Source: an uncultured Kangiella sp. (GTDB taxonomy: Bacteria > Pseudomonadota > Gammaproteobacteria > Enterobacterales > DSM-103792). Taken from it: 21,484 bases of DNA. Positions 7,354-15,949 of this stretch are shown here, one piece after another. Location of the stretch: NCBI GenBank assembly GCA_946481205.1, contig CAMLNB010000031.1:1-21484 (forward strand), read 5' to 3'. Made by a program: the position numbers and the translations under genes. Position 1 is the first letter of the stretch. Each line of letters opens with the position of its first letter. A model generated the notes under the pieces. It made no database searches and had not been told where the DNA came from. It saw only the letters and a list, made by a program, of their open reading frames with translations.

Positions 7354-9171
7354 TCAGAATAGCGGCGACGCACCACGCTCAGCTTCGCTGCTGTGCTGGC
7401 GGAACAGGCCAAACAATTCCCGGCCATAACCGCGCACCGTTTCCGGCGTGCGAACACTGGCTGTGCGTTGCTGCCATTCCGTGCTGCTGACCAAGGCCTC
7501 CAGCGTGTGCGTGTTGGCGTCCAGCCGAATCAGATCGCCATCGCGGATTTTTGCCAGCGGGCCGCCGGCGAGGCATTCCGGACTGACATGAATCGCTGCC
7601 GGAATTTTCCCGGAAGCACCGGACATGCGGCCGTCAGTCACCAGCGCAACGCGATAGCCTTTGTCTTGCAGCACGCCCAGCGGCGGCGTCAGTTTGTGCA
7701 GCTCCGGCATGCCATTGGCCTGCGGTCCTTGGAAGCGAACGACAACGACGACGTCGCGATTCAGCGCGCCAGATTTGAACGCAGCGTCCACCGCTTCCTG
7801 GCTATCGAACACCGCGGCCGGTGCTTCGATGACATGCCGATCGGCCGGCACCGCCGACGTTTTGATCACCGCCCGGCCGAGATTGCCTTGCAGCAATTGC
7901 AGGCCGCCGTTGCTGGAGAACGGCTCGCGATACGGGCGGACGATATTGCGATCGAGCGTTTCCGCTGTTGCGTCTTTCCAGACCAGTTTGCCGTCTTGCA
8001 GGAAGGGCTCGCGGGTGTAGTGACGTAAGCCTTCGCCCATCACCGTTTGCACGTCACCATGCAGCAAGCCTGCGTCGAGCAGTTCGCGAATGACAAAGGC
8101 AAGACCACCGGCAGCGTGGAAGTGATTGACGTCGGCTTCGCCGTTGGGATAAACCCGCGCCAGCAGCGGCACGACCGCCGAAAGATCGCTGAAATCATCC
8201 CAGTTGATCACAATGCCAGCGGCGCGCGCCATCGCCACCAAATGCAAGGTGTGATTGGTTGAGCCACCGGTTGCCAGCAAACCGACAATGGCGTTGACGA
8301 AGCTGCGTTCATCGAGCATGGCGCCGACGCCAATTGGTGTCGCGCCAAGCGAGGTGATCTGACAAATGCGTTCGCCTGCTGCAGCAGTCAATGCATCGCG
8401 CAAGGCGGTGCCGGGATTGATGAACGCACTGCCGGGCAGATGCAGGCCCATGATTTCCATCAGCATCTGGTTGCTGTTGGCGGTGCCGTAGAAGGTGCAA
8501 GTGCCGGCGCTGTGGTAGGCGCGTGCTTCCGACTCCAGCAATTCTTCGCGACCGACTTTGCCTTCAGCATAGAGCTGACGCACCTTGGCTTTTTCTTTGT
8601 TGGAAATGCCGGTGGTCATCGGTCCGGCTGGCACCAGAATGCAGGGCAGGTGGCCGAATTGCAGCGCGCCCATCACCAGGCCCGGCACGATCTTGTCGCA
8701 GACGCCGAGCAGCAACATGCCATCGAACATCGCGTGGCTCATCGCGACGGCCGTGCTCATGGCAATGACATCGCGTGAAAACAGCGACAGCTCCATGCCC
8801 GGTGTGCCTTGGGTGACGCCATCGCACATCGCCGGCACGCCACCAGCGAACTGGGCAATGCCACCGGCACTGCGCACCGCGCTTTTCAGGATGGCGGGAT
8901 AGCTCTCGAACGGCTGATGCGCCGACAGCATGTCGTTGTAGGCCGAGACGATGGCGATATCCGGCGTGGTGGCGCCGGCGCGCAACAGCAGCTTCTCCGC
9001 TGGTACCGAGGCGGCGAAGCCGTGGGCGAGGTTGGCGCACGCGTGGCGGCTGCGGATCGGTTGGCGGGCGTAGCTGTCGCGGACGTGGCTCAGGTAGTCC
9101 GCCCGGCTGCTGGCAGAGCGGGCGCGGATACGGTCGGTGACCTGAGTTAGACGTTCGTTCAAATTAGCCAT
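7354..9171 (-). CDS. edd: 6-phosphogluconate dehydratase
   Basis: Edd dehydrates 6-phosphogluconate to KDPG, using an oxygen-sensitive iron-sulfur cluster, and is the committed Entner-Doudoroff step. The protein is 605 residues, as expected for Edd (about 600). It carries [13 protein letters not shown] (78-90), [13 protein letters not shown] (110-122), the IlvD/Edd signature GVCDKIVPG (156-164) and [13 protein letters not shown] (224-236). Cys116, Cys158 and Cys225 are candidate cluster ligands or near-cluster residues. Later motifs include [20 protein letters not shown] and [12 protein letters not shown]. The ATG at 9171 is chosen because GGAGAG lies 4 bases upstream and the family N-terminus starts here. 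The open frame to 9267 is not family-like. It is the first gene of the leftward operon, divergent from zwf. Confidence 0.97.
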   Translation of the reverse strand: MANLNERLTQVTDRIRARSASSRADYLSHVRDSYARQPIRSRHACANLAHGFAASVPAEKLLLRAGATTPDIAIVSAYNDMLSAHQPFESYPAILKSAVRSAGGIAQFAGGVPAMCDGVTQGTPGMELSLFSRDVIAMSTAVAMSHAMFDGMLLLGVCDKIVPGLVMGALQFGHLPCILVPAGPMTTGISNKEKAKVRQLYAEGKVGREELLESEARAYHSAGTCTFYGTANSNQMLMEIMGLHLPGSAFINPGTALRDALTAAAGERICQITSLGATPIGVGAMLDERSFVNAIVGLLATGGSTNHTLHLVAMARAAGIVINWDDFSDLSAVVPLLARVYPNGEADVNHFHAAGGLAFVIRELLDAGLLHGDVQTVMGEGLRHYTREPFLQDGKLVWKDATAETLDRNIVRPYREPFSSNGGLQLLQGNLGRAVIKTSAVPADRHVIEAPAAVFDSQEAVDAAFKSGALNRDVVVVVRFQGPQANGMPELHKLTPPLGVLQDKGYRVALVTDGRMSGASGKIPAAIHVSPECLAGGPLAKIRDGDLIRLDANTHTLEALVSSTEWQQRTASVRTPETVRGYGRELFGLFRQHSSEAERGASPLF

Positions 9172-9423
9172 GCATCTCTCCAAATTGGGGCAGACGGTGA
9201 TCGCGCCGCTACTGTCGTCATGCATCATGATGGTGCGTGACGGTATCAACGGGTGACGTTGCACCAAGACCGCTATTTTTCCGGATTCTGCCTGCGCTTC
9301 TGCCGAATTGCTACCCGTGCGTTGGAATATCTTGGTGGCTCAGCTTGCCAGTGACAGGACATTCCGGCAAAGTTGCGGCACCAACAAATTCACAGCTTTG
9401 CACTGTTAGAGTGCGTGGTGCCT
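9172..9423. promoter_or_regulatory. Divergent control region between edd and zwf
   Basis: This 252-base gap must hold the promoters of both operons. Signals I can see are a 10-base perfect palindrome CATCATGATG at 9223-9232 near edd, and the palindrome GCACT-GTTAG-AGTGC at 9400-9414 near zwf. I found no good match to the HexR consensus or to the E. coli GntR operator, and no strong -35/-10 pair on either strand. TTGGTG with TACCGT, and TTGATA with a poor -10, are weak leftward candidates. Confidence 0.6.
9400..9414. promoter_or_regulatory. Perfect inverted repeat upstream of zwf, candidate operator
   Basis: GCACT (9400-9404) and AGTGC (9410-9414) form perfect 5-base arms around GTTAG, centred 17 bases before the zwf ATG. 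The spacing and position fit a repressor operator overlapping the promoter or leader, or a small RNA hairpin near the ribosome-binding site. The bound protein is unknown. Confidence 0.45.
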
Positions 9424-10893
9424 ATGCAAACACATGTACCCGAGTTCGATATGGTGATTTTCGGCGGGACCGGCGACCTTGCCATGCGCAAGCTGCTGCC
9501 TGCTTTGTACCACCGCCATTGCGCCGGGGTCTTGCCCGAAAGTGGCCGCATCATCGCTACCGCTCGCAACAGCTATTCGCGCGACGAGTACCTGGCCTTG
9601 GTTGAACGCCAAATTGATGCGTTTATCCCTGCGGGCGAACGCAGTGGCCCGGAGTGGTCGGCGTTTTTGAAACGACTGGATTATGTCGCCGTCGACGCCA
9701 GCGAAGCCGGCGGTTTTGCCCGGCTGGCAGAAAGCCTCGGCAACCAGGCTGAGCGGGTTCGGGTGTTTTATCTGGCGACCGCGCCGACGCTGTTTGGCCC
9801 GATTTGCGATCACCTGAACCAGAGCAAGCTGGTCAATAGCCACAGCCGGGTCGTGCTGGAAAAGCCGCTCGGCCATGATCTGCTTTCGTCGCGCGCGATC
9901 AACGAGCAAGTCGGCCGCTACTTCGACGAGCGGCAGATTTTTCGCATCGATCATTACCTCGGCAAAGAGACGGTGCAGAACCTGTTGGTGCTGCGTTTTG
10001 GCAACACCATTTTTGAATCGCTGTGGAACCAGAAATACATCGACCATATCCAGATCTCGGTTGCCGAATCGATCGGTGTGGAAAGCCGTGCCGGTTTCTA
10101 TGACAAGGCCGGCGCGCTGCGCGACATGGTGCAGAACCACCTGCTGCAATTGCTCTGCTTTGTCGCGATGGAGCCGCCAGCCGATTTGGATGCCGACTCG
10201 GTCCGTGATGAAAAACTGAAAGTGCTGCGCTCACTGAAGCCGCTGGTGCCGCAGGATGTGCGTGACAATGTCATTCGCGGCCAGTACAGCGCCGGCGCGA
10301 TCAACGGCGTTGCGGTGCCGGGGTACCGGCACGAGAGCGGCGTGGCGAGTAACAGCCAGACCGAAACCTTCGTCGCGCTGAAAGCCGAAATCGAGAACTG
10401 GCGCTGGGGCAAGGTGCCGTTCTATCTGCGAACCGGCAAACGGTTGGCGACGCGCGTGTCGGAAATCGTGGTGCAATTCAAAGCCGTGCCGCATTCGATT
10501 TTTGATACCCAGGGCCGCGGTCTGTTGCCGAACAAATTGATCATCCGTATCCAGCCGGAAGAAGACATCACCTTGACGCTGTGCGGCAAAGAACCGGGTT
10601 CGGGCGTGCATGTCCGCGATGTCAGCCTGAGCTTGGCGACAGCCAGCCAAGGCTCGGTACCGGATGCCTATGAACGCTTGTTGGTGGATTCGATTGTGGG
10701 TCGGCAAACGCTGTTCATGCGCCGTGATGAATTGGATGCGGCCTGGCAGTGGGTGATGCCGATTCTGGATTGCTGGGCCGGTGATGCCGGCAAAGTCGAG
10801 CCGTATCTGGCGGGCTCCTGGGGCCCGACCGGCGCGATGATGCTGATGGCGCGCGATGGCCGTGAATGGCATCCGAACGACAGCGAATCATGA
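9424..10893 (+). CDS. zwf: Glucose-6-phosphate 1-dehydrogenase
   Basis: Zwf oxidises glucose-6-phosphate to 6-phosphoglucono-1,5-lactone with NAD(P)+. It is the entry to both the Entner-Doudoroff and oxidative pentose phosphate routes. The protein is 489 residues, as expected. The nucleotide-binding motif is [17 protein letters not shown] near the N-terminus. The substrate signature RIDHYLGKE is at 174-182, with catalytic His177 and Lys181, followed by [17 protein letters not shown] and RTGKRL are further family motifs. I chose the ATG at 9424 because the nucleotide fold begins directly after it. The frame extends to 9373 without homology. The ribosome-binding site is weak (GTGGTG). It leads the rightward operon, and its TGA overlaps the pgl ATG (ATGA), implying translational coupling. 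Confidence 0.97.
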   Translation: MQTHVPEFDMVIFGGTGDLAMRKLLPALYHRHCAGVLPESGRIIATARNSYSRDEYLALVERQIDAFIPAGERSGPEWSAFLKRLDYVAVDASEAGGFARLAESLGNQAERVRVFYLATAPTLFGPICDHLNQSKLVNSHSRVVLEKPLGHDLLSSRAINEQVGRYFDERQIFRIDHYLGKETVQNLLVLRFGNTIFESLWNQKYIDHIQISVAESIGVESRAGFYDKAGALRDMVQNHLLQLLCFVAMEPPADLDADSVRDEKLKVLRSLKPLVPQDVRDNVIRGQYSAGAINGVAVPGYRHESGVASNSQTETFVALKAEIENWRWGKVPFYLRTGKRLATRVSEIVVQFKAVPHSIFDTQGRGLLPNKLIIRIQPEEDITLTLCGKEPGSGVHVRDVSLSLATASQGSVPDAYERLLVDSIVGRQTLFMRRDELDAAWQWVMPILDCWAGDAGKVEPYLAGSWGPTGAMMLMARDGREWHPNDSES

Positions 10894-11594
10894 ACCCGCT
10901 GCTGCATGAGTTCACCAGTGGCGTCAATGCGGCGTTGGTTGATGCCGCAGCGGAGCAAATCGCCGAACAGATCGAGCGCGCCATTGCCCAGCGCGGTGAA
11001 GCCTTCATTGCGGTGTCCGGTGGCAAATCGCCGGAAGCGCTGTTCGAGCGGCTGGCGGGATTTTTGCTGCCATGGCGCCGCGTTCACATCACGCTGGTCG
11101 ACGAACGCTTTGTGCCGCCCACTCATCCAGACAGCAACGAGAGCTTGGTGCGCCGTTGCTTGTTGAAGGGCCGCGCTGCCGATGCGCAATTTGTGCCTCT
11201 GTATCACGCCGACGTCAGCATCGAGAAAGCTGCCGATCTTGCCGAGCAACAGTTGCGGCAATGGTCGCTGCCGTTTGATGTCGTGCTGCTGGGGATGGGC
11301 GATGATGGCCACACCGCCTCGTGGTTTCCGGATGCGCCGGAGCTGCCGGCGTTGCTCGACAGCCAGAATAATCGTTTGGTGGCCGTTGCTCATCCACAGC
11401 GCGCTCCGCACCCACGCTTGACCTTGACGCGCGCTGCCGTCCTGAACAGCCGTTTGATCCAATTACTGATTCCAGGTGACAACAAACGGCCGGTGTTTCA
11501 ACAAGCCAAGACCGAAGCCGAACCGTTGCTGGCTTTACCGGTGCGGGCCGTGCTGCATCAGTCCAAAGTGCCGGTCCATGCATACCGCAGCTGA
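10890..11594 (+). CDS. pgl: 6-phosphogluconolactonase
   Basis: Pgl hydrolyses 6-phosphogluconolactone to 6-phosphogluconate, linking Zwf to Edd. The 234-residue protein is of the DevB/SOL type, related to the glucosamine-6-phosphate deaminase fold, not the beta-propeller YbhE type of E. coli. Motifs are SGGKSP (43-48), VDERFVP (70-76), DSNE (81-84) and GMGDDGHTASWFP (135-147). The start at 10890 overlaps the zwf stop by ATGA, which fixes it. The frame is open a few codons upstream inside zwf, but that would overlap more and has no family support. glk follows 13 bases after the stop. Confidence 0.96.
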   Translation: MNPLLHEFTSGVNAALVDAAAEQIAEQIERAIAQRGEAFIAVSGGKSPEALFERLAGFLLPWRRVHITLVDERFVPPTHPDSNESLVRRCLLKGRAADAQFVPLYHADVSIEKAADLAEQQLRQWSLPFDVVLLGMGDDGHTASWFPDAPELPALLDSQNNRLVAVAHPQRAPHPRLTLTRAAVLNSRLIQLLIPGDNKRPVFQQAKTEAEPLLALPVRAVLHQSKVPVHAYRS

Positions 11595-11607
11595 GTGAGA
11601 ATTGATT

Positions 11608-12567
11608 ATGGCATTTGCCTTGTTGACCGGATGTGATCTGGTTGCTGACATTGGTGGTACCAACGCCCGGTTCGCCATTCATCATCTCGGCGAGTTTGTG
11701 CGCGAGCAGGTCTTGCCCTGCAAGGATTTCGCCCGTTTCGCCGATGCCTATCGGCATTATTGCGACAGCCAGAATGTGCAACCGGCCCGGGCGGCGATTG
11801 CCATTGCCAACCCGGTGCTGGGTGATCGCATTCAGATGACCAATCACCATTGGTCGTTCTCGATCTCGGAAACCCGTGGCGAACTTGGCCTGACCGTGTT
11901 CAACGTAATCAACGATTTTGAAGCGCTGGCGCTGAGCCTGCCATTTTTGCCTGCTGCGGATCTGAAGCAATTGGGAGGCAATAAGCCGATTGCTGGTGCG
12001 GTGAAGGCGGTGATTGGTCCGGGTACCGGTTTGGGCGTCGCCAGCCTGGCGAACCATCACGGTCATTGGCTGGCGTTACCGGCGGAAGGCGGTCATGTCA
12101 GCTATGCCGCGCGCAGCGCGCGGGAATGGGCGATGGTGGAAGTGCTGGCACCAAAATTCGATGGTCATGTCTCGGCTGAGCGTTTGATCTCCGGACCGGG
12201 TTTGGCTCTGATGCATCAGGCGCTGGCGCAGATCGATGGTGTCGCGGTCGATGCCCTTACACCCGCCGATATCACCAAGCTGGCGCTCGCGAACACCGAT
12301 GCGCGTTGTCGCGAAGTGCTGGAGCTGTTTTGCGCTGCGCTGGGCAATGTCGCCGGCAATCTGGCGTTGACGGTCGGTGCACGCGGCGGCGTCTACATCG
12401 GTGGTGGCATTGTGCCGAAACTCGGCGCCTTCTTTCATGAGTCGGGCTTTCGCGCCGCGTTTGAAGACAAAGGCCGCTTCGATCATTACCTCGATCCCAT
12501 TCCGGTCTATGTGATCCATTCCGCCTATCCGGCTTTTGTCGGTGCGGTGCGTAGCTGGTCGGTTTGA
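11608..12567 (+). CDS. glk: Glucokinase (E. coli Glk type)
   Basis: Glk phosphorylates free glucose with ATP, giving glucose-6-phosphate for Zwf. The protein is 319 residues, like E. coli Glk (321), and is not an ROK-type kinase. It shows the phosphate loop DIGGTNARFA (14-23), AIANPV (65-70), MTNHHWSFS (77-85), the catalytic Asp103 in INDFEA, GPGTGLGVA (137-145), PAEGGHV (158-164), SGPGL, and a C-terminal GGGIVPKL followed by SGFRAAFEDKGRF. The ATG at 11608 has a TGAGA stretch about 9 bases upstream. A TTG two codons earlier is less likely. It lies 13 bases after pgl and 40 bases before the phosphorylase-kinase-like gene. MalQ and any glucoamylase activity in this operon would supply its free glucose. 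Confidence 0.97.
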   Translation: MAFALLTGCDLVADIGGTNARFAIHHLGEFVREQVLPCKDFARFADAYRHYCDSQNVQPARAAIAIANPVLGDRIQMTNHHWSFSISETRGELGLTVFNVINDFEALALSLPFLPAADLKQLGGNKPIAGAVKAVIGPGTGLGVASLANHHGHWLALPAEGGHVSYAARSAREWAMVEVLAPKFDGHVSAERLISGPGLALMHQALAQIDGVAVDALTPADITKLALANTDARCREVLELFCAALGNVAGNLALTVGARGGVYIGGGIVPKLGAFFHESGFRAAFEDKGRFDHYLDPIPVYVIHSAYPAFVGAVRSWSV

Positions 12568-12607
12568 CAGCGCCGCGCGATTTTCGCCGTGCTTTTCTCT
12601 TGATGCG

Positions 12608-15600
12608 ATGCCGACGATGACTGCTTCTTTCTCACAAGCCGAGCTCACTGCTCGGCTTGATCATTATTTCACTCAGGTGGACCGCTTGCTGTTGCAGCGG
12701 CAGAATCCATTATCCGGATTGTTTCCGGCCAGCACCGCAGTGACCGTGCACGGTGATTACACCGATGCCTGGGTCCGCGACAATGTCTACAGCATCCAGG
12801 CGGTCTGGGGCTTGGCGCTGGCATATCGCAAGGCAGGTGTCGACAACACGCGCGCTTATCTGCTCGAACAGAGTGTGGCCAAGCTGATGCGTGGCCTGCT
12901 GCTGGCGATGATGCGTCAGGCCGGTAAAGTCGAACGATTCAAGCAGACGCAAGATCCACTCGACGCCCTGCATGCCAAGTACAGCACCCACAGCGGTGAA
13001 GTGGTGGTGGCTGATGACAAGTGGGGTCATCTGCAACTGGATGCTACCTCCATTTACTTGCTGATGCTGGCGCAAATGACCCGTTCGGGTTTGCGCATCA
13101 TCTTCAATTTTGATGAAGTCGCCTTTGTCCAGAATCTGGTTCATTACATCAGCCGCGCCTACCGCACGCCGGATTACGGCATCTGGGAACGAGGCAACAA
13201 GATCAACAATGGGCGACCAGAGATCAACGCCAGCTCGGTTGGCATGGCGAAAGCGGCGCTCGAGGCGATGTCTGGCCTGAATGTTTTCGGTGCCGACGGC
13301 GATGCCCGATCGACCATTCACGTCGTCGCTGATGAAGTTGCCCGATCGCTGGCGACCTTGCAGGCGTTATTGCCGCGCGAATCCTTGTCCAAGGAGGTCG
13401 ATGCGGCGTTGTTGTCGATCATTGGTTATCCGGCGTTTGCGGTCGAGGATGAGGCGCTTGCTCTGCGTACGCGTGAGCAGGTCATTGCGAAACTGGCAGG
13501 GCCTTATGGCTTGAAGCGCTTTCTGCTCGATGGCCATCAAACCGTTATCGAAGATCACAGCCGGTTGCATTACGAAGACGATGAGCTGAAAAGCTTTGCC
13601 AATATTGAATCGGAATGGCCGTTGTTTTACTGCTATCTGTTGCTCGATGCGCTGTTCCGCGCCGATAGCGCGAGGGCCATGCAGTACTGTGACAAACTGA
13701 AGTCACTGGCCATCGTCAAGGACGGCTTCGCGCTGCTGCCTGAACTTTATTACGTGCCGGAGTCGGCATTGGCTGCCGAACGGGCAGCGCCGGGCACGCA
13801 GCCGCGTGTGGCCAACCACAATCTGCCGCTGGTCTGGGCGCAGAGCTTGTTTCTGCTTGGGCAATTGCTGTTGGACGGCTTGCTGGATTGCGCGGATATC
13901 GACCCGTTGCTGCGCCACCGAAAGCGTACGCGTCCAATGCCGGTGGTGCAGATCGCGATCATTGCCGAGTCCACTGAGGCCAAAGCGCAACTGGCAGCCG
14001 CTGGCATTCCGGCGCAACAGATGACCGATGTGCCGGCCGTCCGGTTTGGCGAGGCGGACGATCTGTCGCGTGTGCTGCAGCAACTGGGTCGGAACGAAAA
14101 GCTGCAGCTGTCGGGGCGGCCCTATCGACGACTGCGTTCGTTGGCGACGGCGCAGGCCTATCAGATTGATGGTCGTGTGCATCTGTTCTTTGGGCAATTC
14201 CAGCATCCTCACAATTTCTATCTGACGCTGGACGCCGGCCTGTTGCGAGCGCAGTTGGCGGCAGAGCTGGCGTATGTGGCGCGGCATTGGGACCAAACCG
14301 GCGATCCGATTTTGTTGCTGAAAATCCCGGCCAGCGCGTTAAGGGATAGCAATGCCAGTGCGGTGATCGCGTTGTTGCAGATGCTGCAATCCGGTCAGTT
14401 TGCATCAGGCCAGTTTGCATCAGGACAGGGGACTGTTGTCCCAACCCGGCTCAGTACGGTGACGGCGTTGCTGAACACCATAACGCCCGTTGAGTTGGCC
14501 ATCGACGCACCGATTGTGCTGAGCCATATCGTCACTCCCGAGAACGACCTTGTATCGGAGTCGCGTGCAATCGATGCGGAATGGCCGGCGCCGATACTGG
14601 AGCCCGAGCCGCTCGAACAGTGGCAACAGCGCTTGCGTAGCAGTTCGTCATTGCCCGAGCAGCTGCGACTATTGCAGGCTATGGCACATCACCACGATTC
14701 GGAGCAAAACAGCGGTTTGGAGCAAGACAGTGGTTTGGGGCGCGACAATGGTTTGGGTGAAGGCCAAGTCATTACCGTTCGCACCGCATTGCAACAGTGC
14801 TATGCCAAAGCAGCGACTGCCAGACATTGGGCTGCACTGCGTTTGGCGGCGGGTCTGCTGAACAGCATGCATGCCGGACTGGACGATGCGGTGGCCGAGC
14901 TGATTGCACGGCAGCGGCAGCTTGTGTTTGGCCGCGCCATCACCAGTTATGTCTCGGTGACAACGCCGCTTGCCAACGACCAGATCCACGCCTTGTTGCG
15001 CCAGTACAGCGGCCATGATCCACGCGAATGCCTGCTGAATCAGGAGATCCTGATTTATCTGGCCATGCTCGTGCGAGCCAATCCGGATCTGCTGCAAGGC
15101 ATGTTGTCGATACGCACCAGCTATCTGCTGCTGTTGATGATCAGCCAACTGGCGGTAGCGCAGGCGATCACGCAAGACGATGCTTTCGAGCAGTTGTGCA
15201 GTTTGCCGCCGCACCAGTTACTCGAACGTTTGCGGCAAGTGTTGGAGCACTATCAGGACTCGCTGGACACCTTGCTGCGCAGTGAGCGCCTGCATTATCA
15301 GACCTCGAGTGAGGGCGTGGTGTCCGTTGAGTTTGCCGCGGAAAACAATCCGGTTCGGCAATCCACCGATGCCGATTGGCGGCAATGGCGGTTGCGCGCC
15401 GGGACGATTGGCCGGCATCCGGAAGCGTTCCCTACCGACATCTGGCACTTGCTGCAGCAGTGCCCCGGCATTGTGCTGGGCGATCGGTATGACAAGCACA
15501 ATTTGCTGGATGCCAAGGCTGTGCATGATGCAACCACGCCGGGGGAGCCGGCATTCGCCCTGCAACTGGAGCGCTTGCTCAATGCCTTGCCGGATCCGAT

Positions 15601-15889
15601 CTACCGCCAGCTGACGGTCGAAGCCTTGTCGGCACTGCTGGCATTCTTTCGTGCCAACCCGAAACTGCATTTGGATGAACGCATCGTGTTGGATGCGCTG
15701 CTGAGCTATGCCGTCAAGGATGAGTGGCTTACCCAGCACCCTGCTGATCGCGAACGTTACAACGCCGTCAGACAGGATGCTTGGTTGGCATTTTCCTTGA
15801 TGCCACCGCATGCCGTGGCCAATGCCGTGGTTCGAGCGTTTTGTGATTTGTTGGAAGAAGGGCAACAGCCGGTTGTGGCGCAGCCTTGA
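12608..15889 (+). CDS. Phosphorylase kinase alpha/beta subunit homologue with GH15 glucoamylase-like domain
   Basis: This 1093-residue protein resembles eukaryotic phosphorylase b kinase regulatory subunits from end to end. Shared stretches, from memory of PHKA/PHKB, are DAWVRDNVYSIQAVWGLALA (53-72), LEQSVAKLMRGLL (86-98), KWGHLQLDATSIYLL (138-152), YGIWERG (190-196), INASSVGMAKAALEA (206-220), SKEVDAALLS (261-270), ESEWPLFY (334-341), LSGRPYR (501-507), NQEILIYLAMLVRANPDLLQ (811-830), GMLSIRT (831-837), and a C-terminal PDPIYRQLTVEAL (995-1007). Residues 1-430 form an (alpha/alpha)6 GH15-like domain with the general-acid candidate Glu194. The usual bacterial GH15 base position seems to read Leu414 (WAQSL). 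Gly/Ser/Gln repeat linkers lie at 596-607 and 699-716. No signal peptide or membrane segment is seen. The start (12608 or 12617) is uncertain, with no clear ribosome-binding site. Whether it hydrolyses glucans or is regulatory is unknown; no kinase gene is near. Confidence 0.9.
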   Translation: MPTMTASFSQAELTARLDHYFTQVDRLLLQRQNPLSGLFPASTAVTVHGDYTDAWVRDNVYSIQAVWGLALAYRKAGVDNTRAYLLEQSVAKLMRGLLLAMMRQAGKVERFKQTQDPLDALHAKYSTHSGEVVVADDKWGHLQLDATSIYLLMLAQMTRSGLRIIFNFDEVAFVQNLVHYISRAYRTPDYGIWERGNKINNGRPEINASSVGMAKAALEAMSGLNVFGADGDARSTIHVVADEVARSLATLQALLPRESLSKEVDAALLSIIGYPAFAVEDEALALRTREQVIAKLAGPYGLKRFLLDGHQTVIEDHSRLHYEDDELKSFANIESEWPLFYCYLLLDALFRADSARAMQYCDKLKSLAIVKDGFALLPELYYVPESALAAERAAPGTQPRVANHNLPLVWAQSLFLLGQLLLDGLLDCADIDPLLRHRKRTRPMPVVQIAIIAESTEAKAQLAAAGIPAQQMTDVPAVRFGEADDLSRVLQQLGRNEKLQLSGRPYRRLRSLATAQAYQIDGRVHLFFGQFQHPHNFYLTLDAGLLRAQLAAELAYVARHWDQTGDPILLLKIPASALRDSNASAVIALLQMLQSGQFASGQFASGQGTVVPTRLSTVTALLNTITPVELAIDAPIVLSHIVTPENDLVSESRAIDAEWPAPILEPEPLEQWQQRLRSSSSLPEQLRLLQAMAHHHDSEQNSGLEQDSGLGRDNGLGEGQVITVRTALQQCYAKAATARHWAALRLAAGLLNSMHAGLDDAVAELIARQRQLVFGRAITSYVSVTTPLANDQIHALLRQYSGHDPRECLLNQEILIYLAMLVRANPDLLQGMLSIRTSYLLLLMISQLAVAQAITQDDAFEQLCSLPPHQLLERLRQVLEHYQDSLDTLLRSERLHYQTSSEGVVSVEFAAENNPVRQSTDADWRQWRLRAGTIGRHPEAFPTDIWHLLQQCPGIVLGDRYDKHNLLDAKAVHDATTPGEPAFALQLERLLNALPDPIYRQLTVEALSALLAFFRANPKLHLDERIVLDALLSYAVKDEWLTQHPADRERYNAVRQDAWLAFSLMPPHAVANAVVRAFCDLLEEGQQPVVAQP
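14393..14428 (+). repeat. 15-base in-frame tandem repeat in the phosphorylase-kinase-like gene
   Basis: GGTCAGTTTGCATCA (14393-14407) and GGCCAGTTTGCATCA (14408-14422) are followed by a partial third copy GGACAG. The repeat encodes GQFAS-GQFAS-GQ. It lies between the glucoamylase-like half and the C-terminal half, probably in a flexible linker, and is in phase so the frame is preserved. Confidence 0.9.
14702..14755 (+). repeat. 18-base in-frame repeat (three copies) in the same gene
   Basis: Three units encode EQNSGL, EQDSGL and GRDNGL, followed by GEGQ. The first DNA unit is GAGCAAAACAGCGGTTTG, and later copies carry several substitutions. It is a second polar, glycine-rich linker some 90 residues after the first, before the helical segment that resembles the phosphorylase kinase C-terminal half. 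Confidence 0.88.
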
Positions 15890-15949
15890 GCCTCCGGTTA
15901 AAAAACAGCAAGCGATTTACCGCGTGAACTCGCCGGGAGTGTTGGTGAC

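Noticed and set aside
9172..9267. Longer edd start at 9267
   Set aside because: The extra 32 residues are not family-like. The ATG at 9171 has GGAGAG upstream and matches the Edd N-terminus.
9373..9423. Longer zwf start at 9373
   Set aside because: The extra 17 residues lie across the candidate operator and lack family similarity. The nucleotide-binding fold starts right after 9424.
9172..9423. HexR or GntR operator in the edd-zwf gap
   Set aside because: I looked for the TGTAATT-type HexR palindrome and the E. coli GntR operator and found no acceptable match on either strand.
12536..12607. TTG start of the phosphorylase-kinase-like gene inside glk
   Set aside because: It would overlap the end of glk and add low-quality sequence. 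ATG 12608 or 12617 is closer to the conserved N-terminus, although neither has a good ribosome-binding site.
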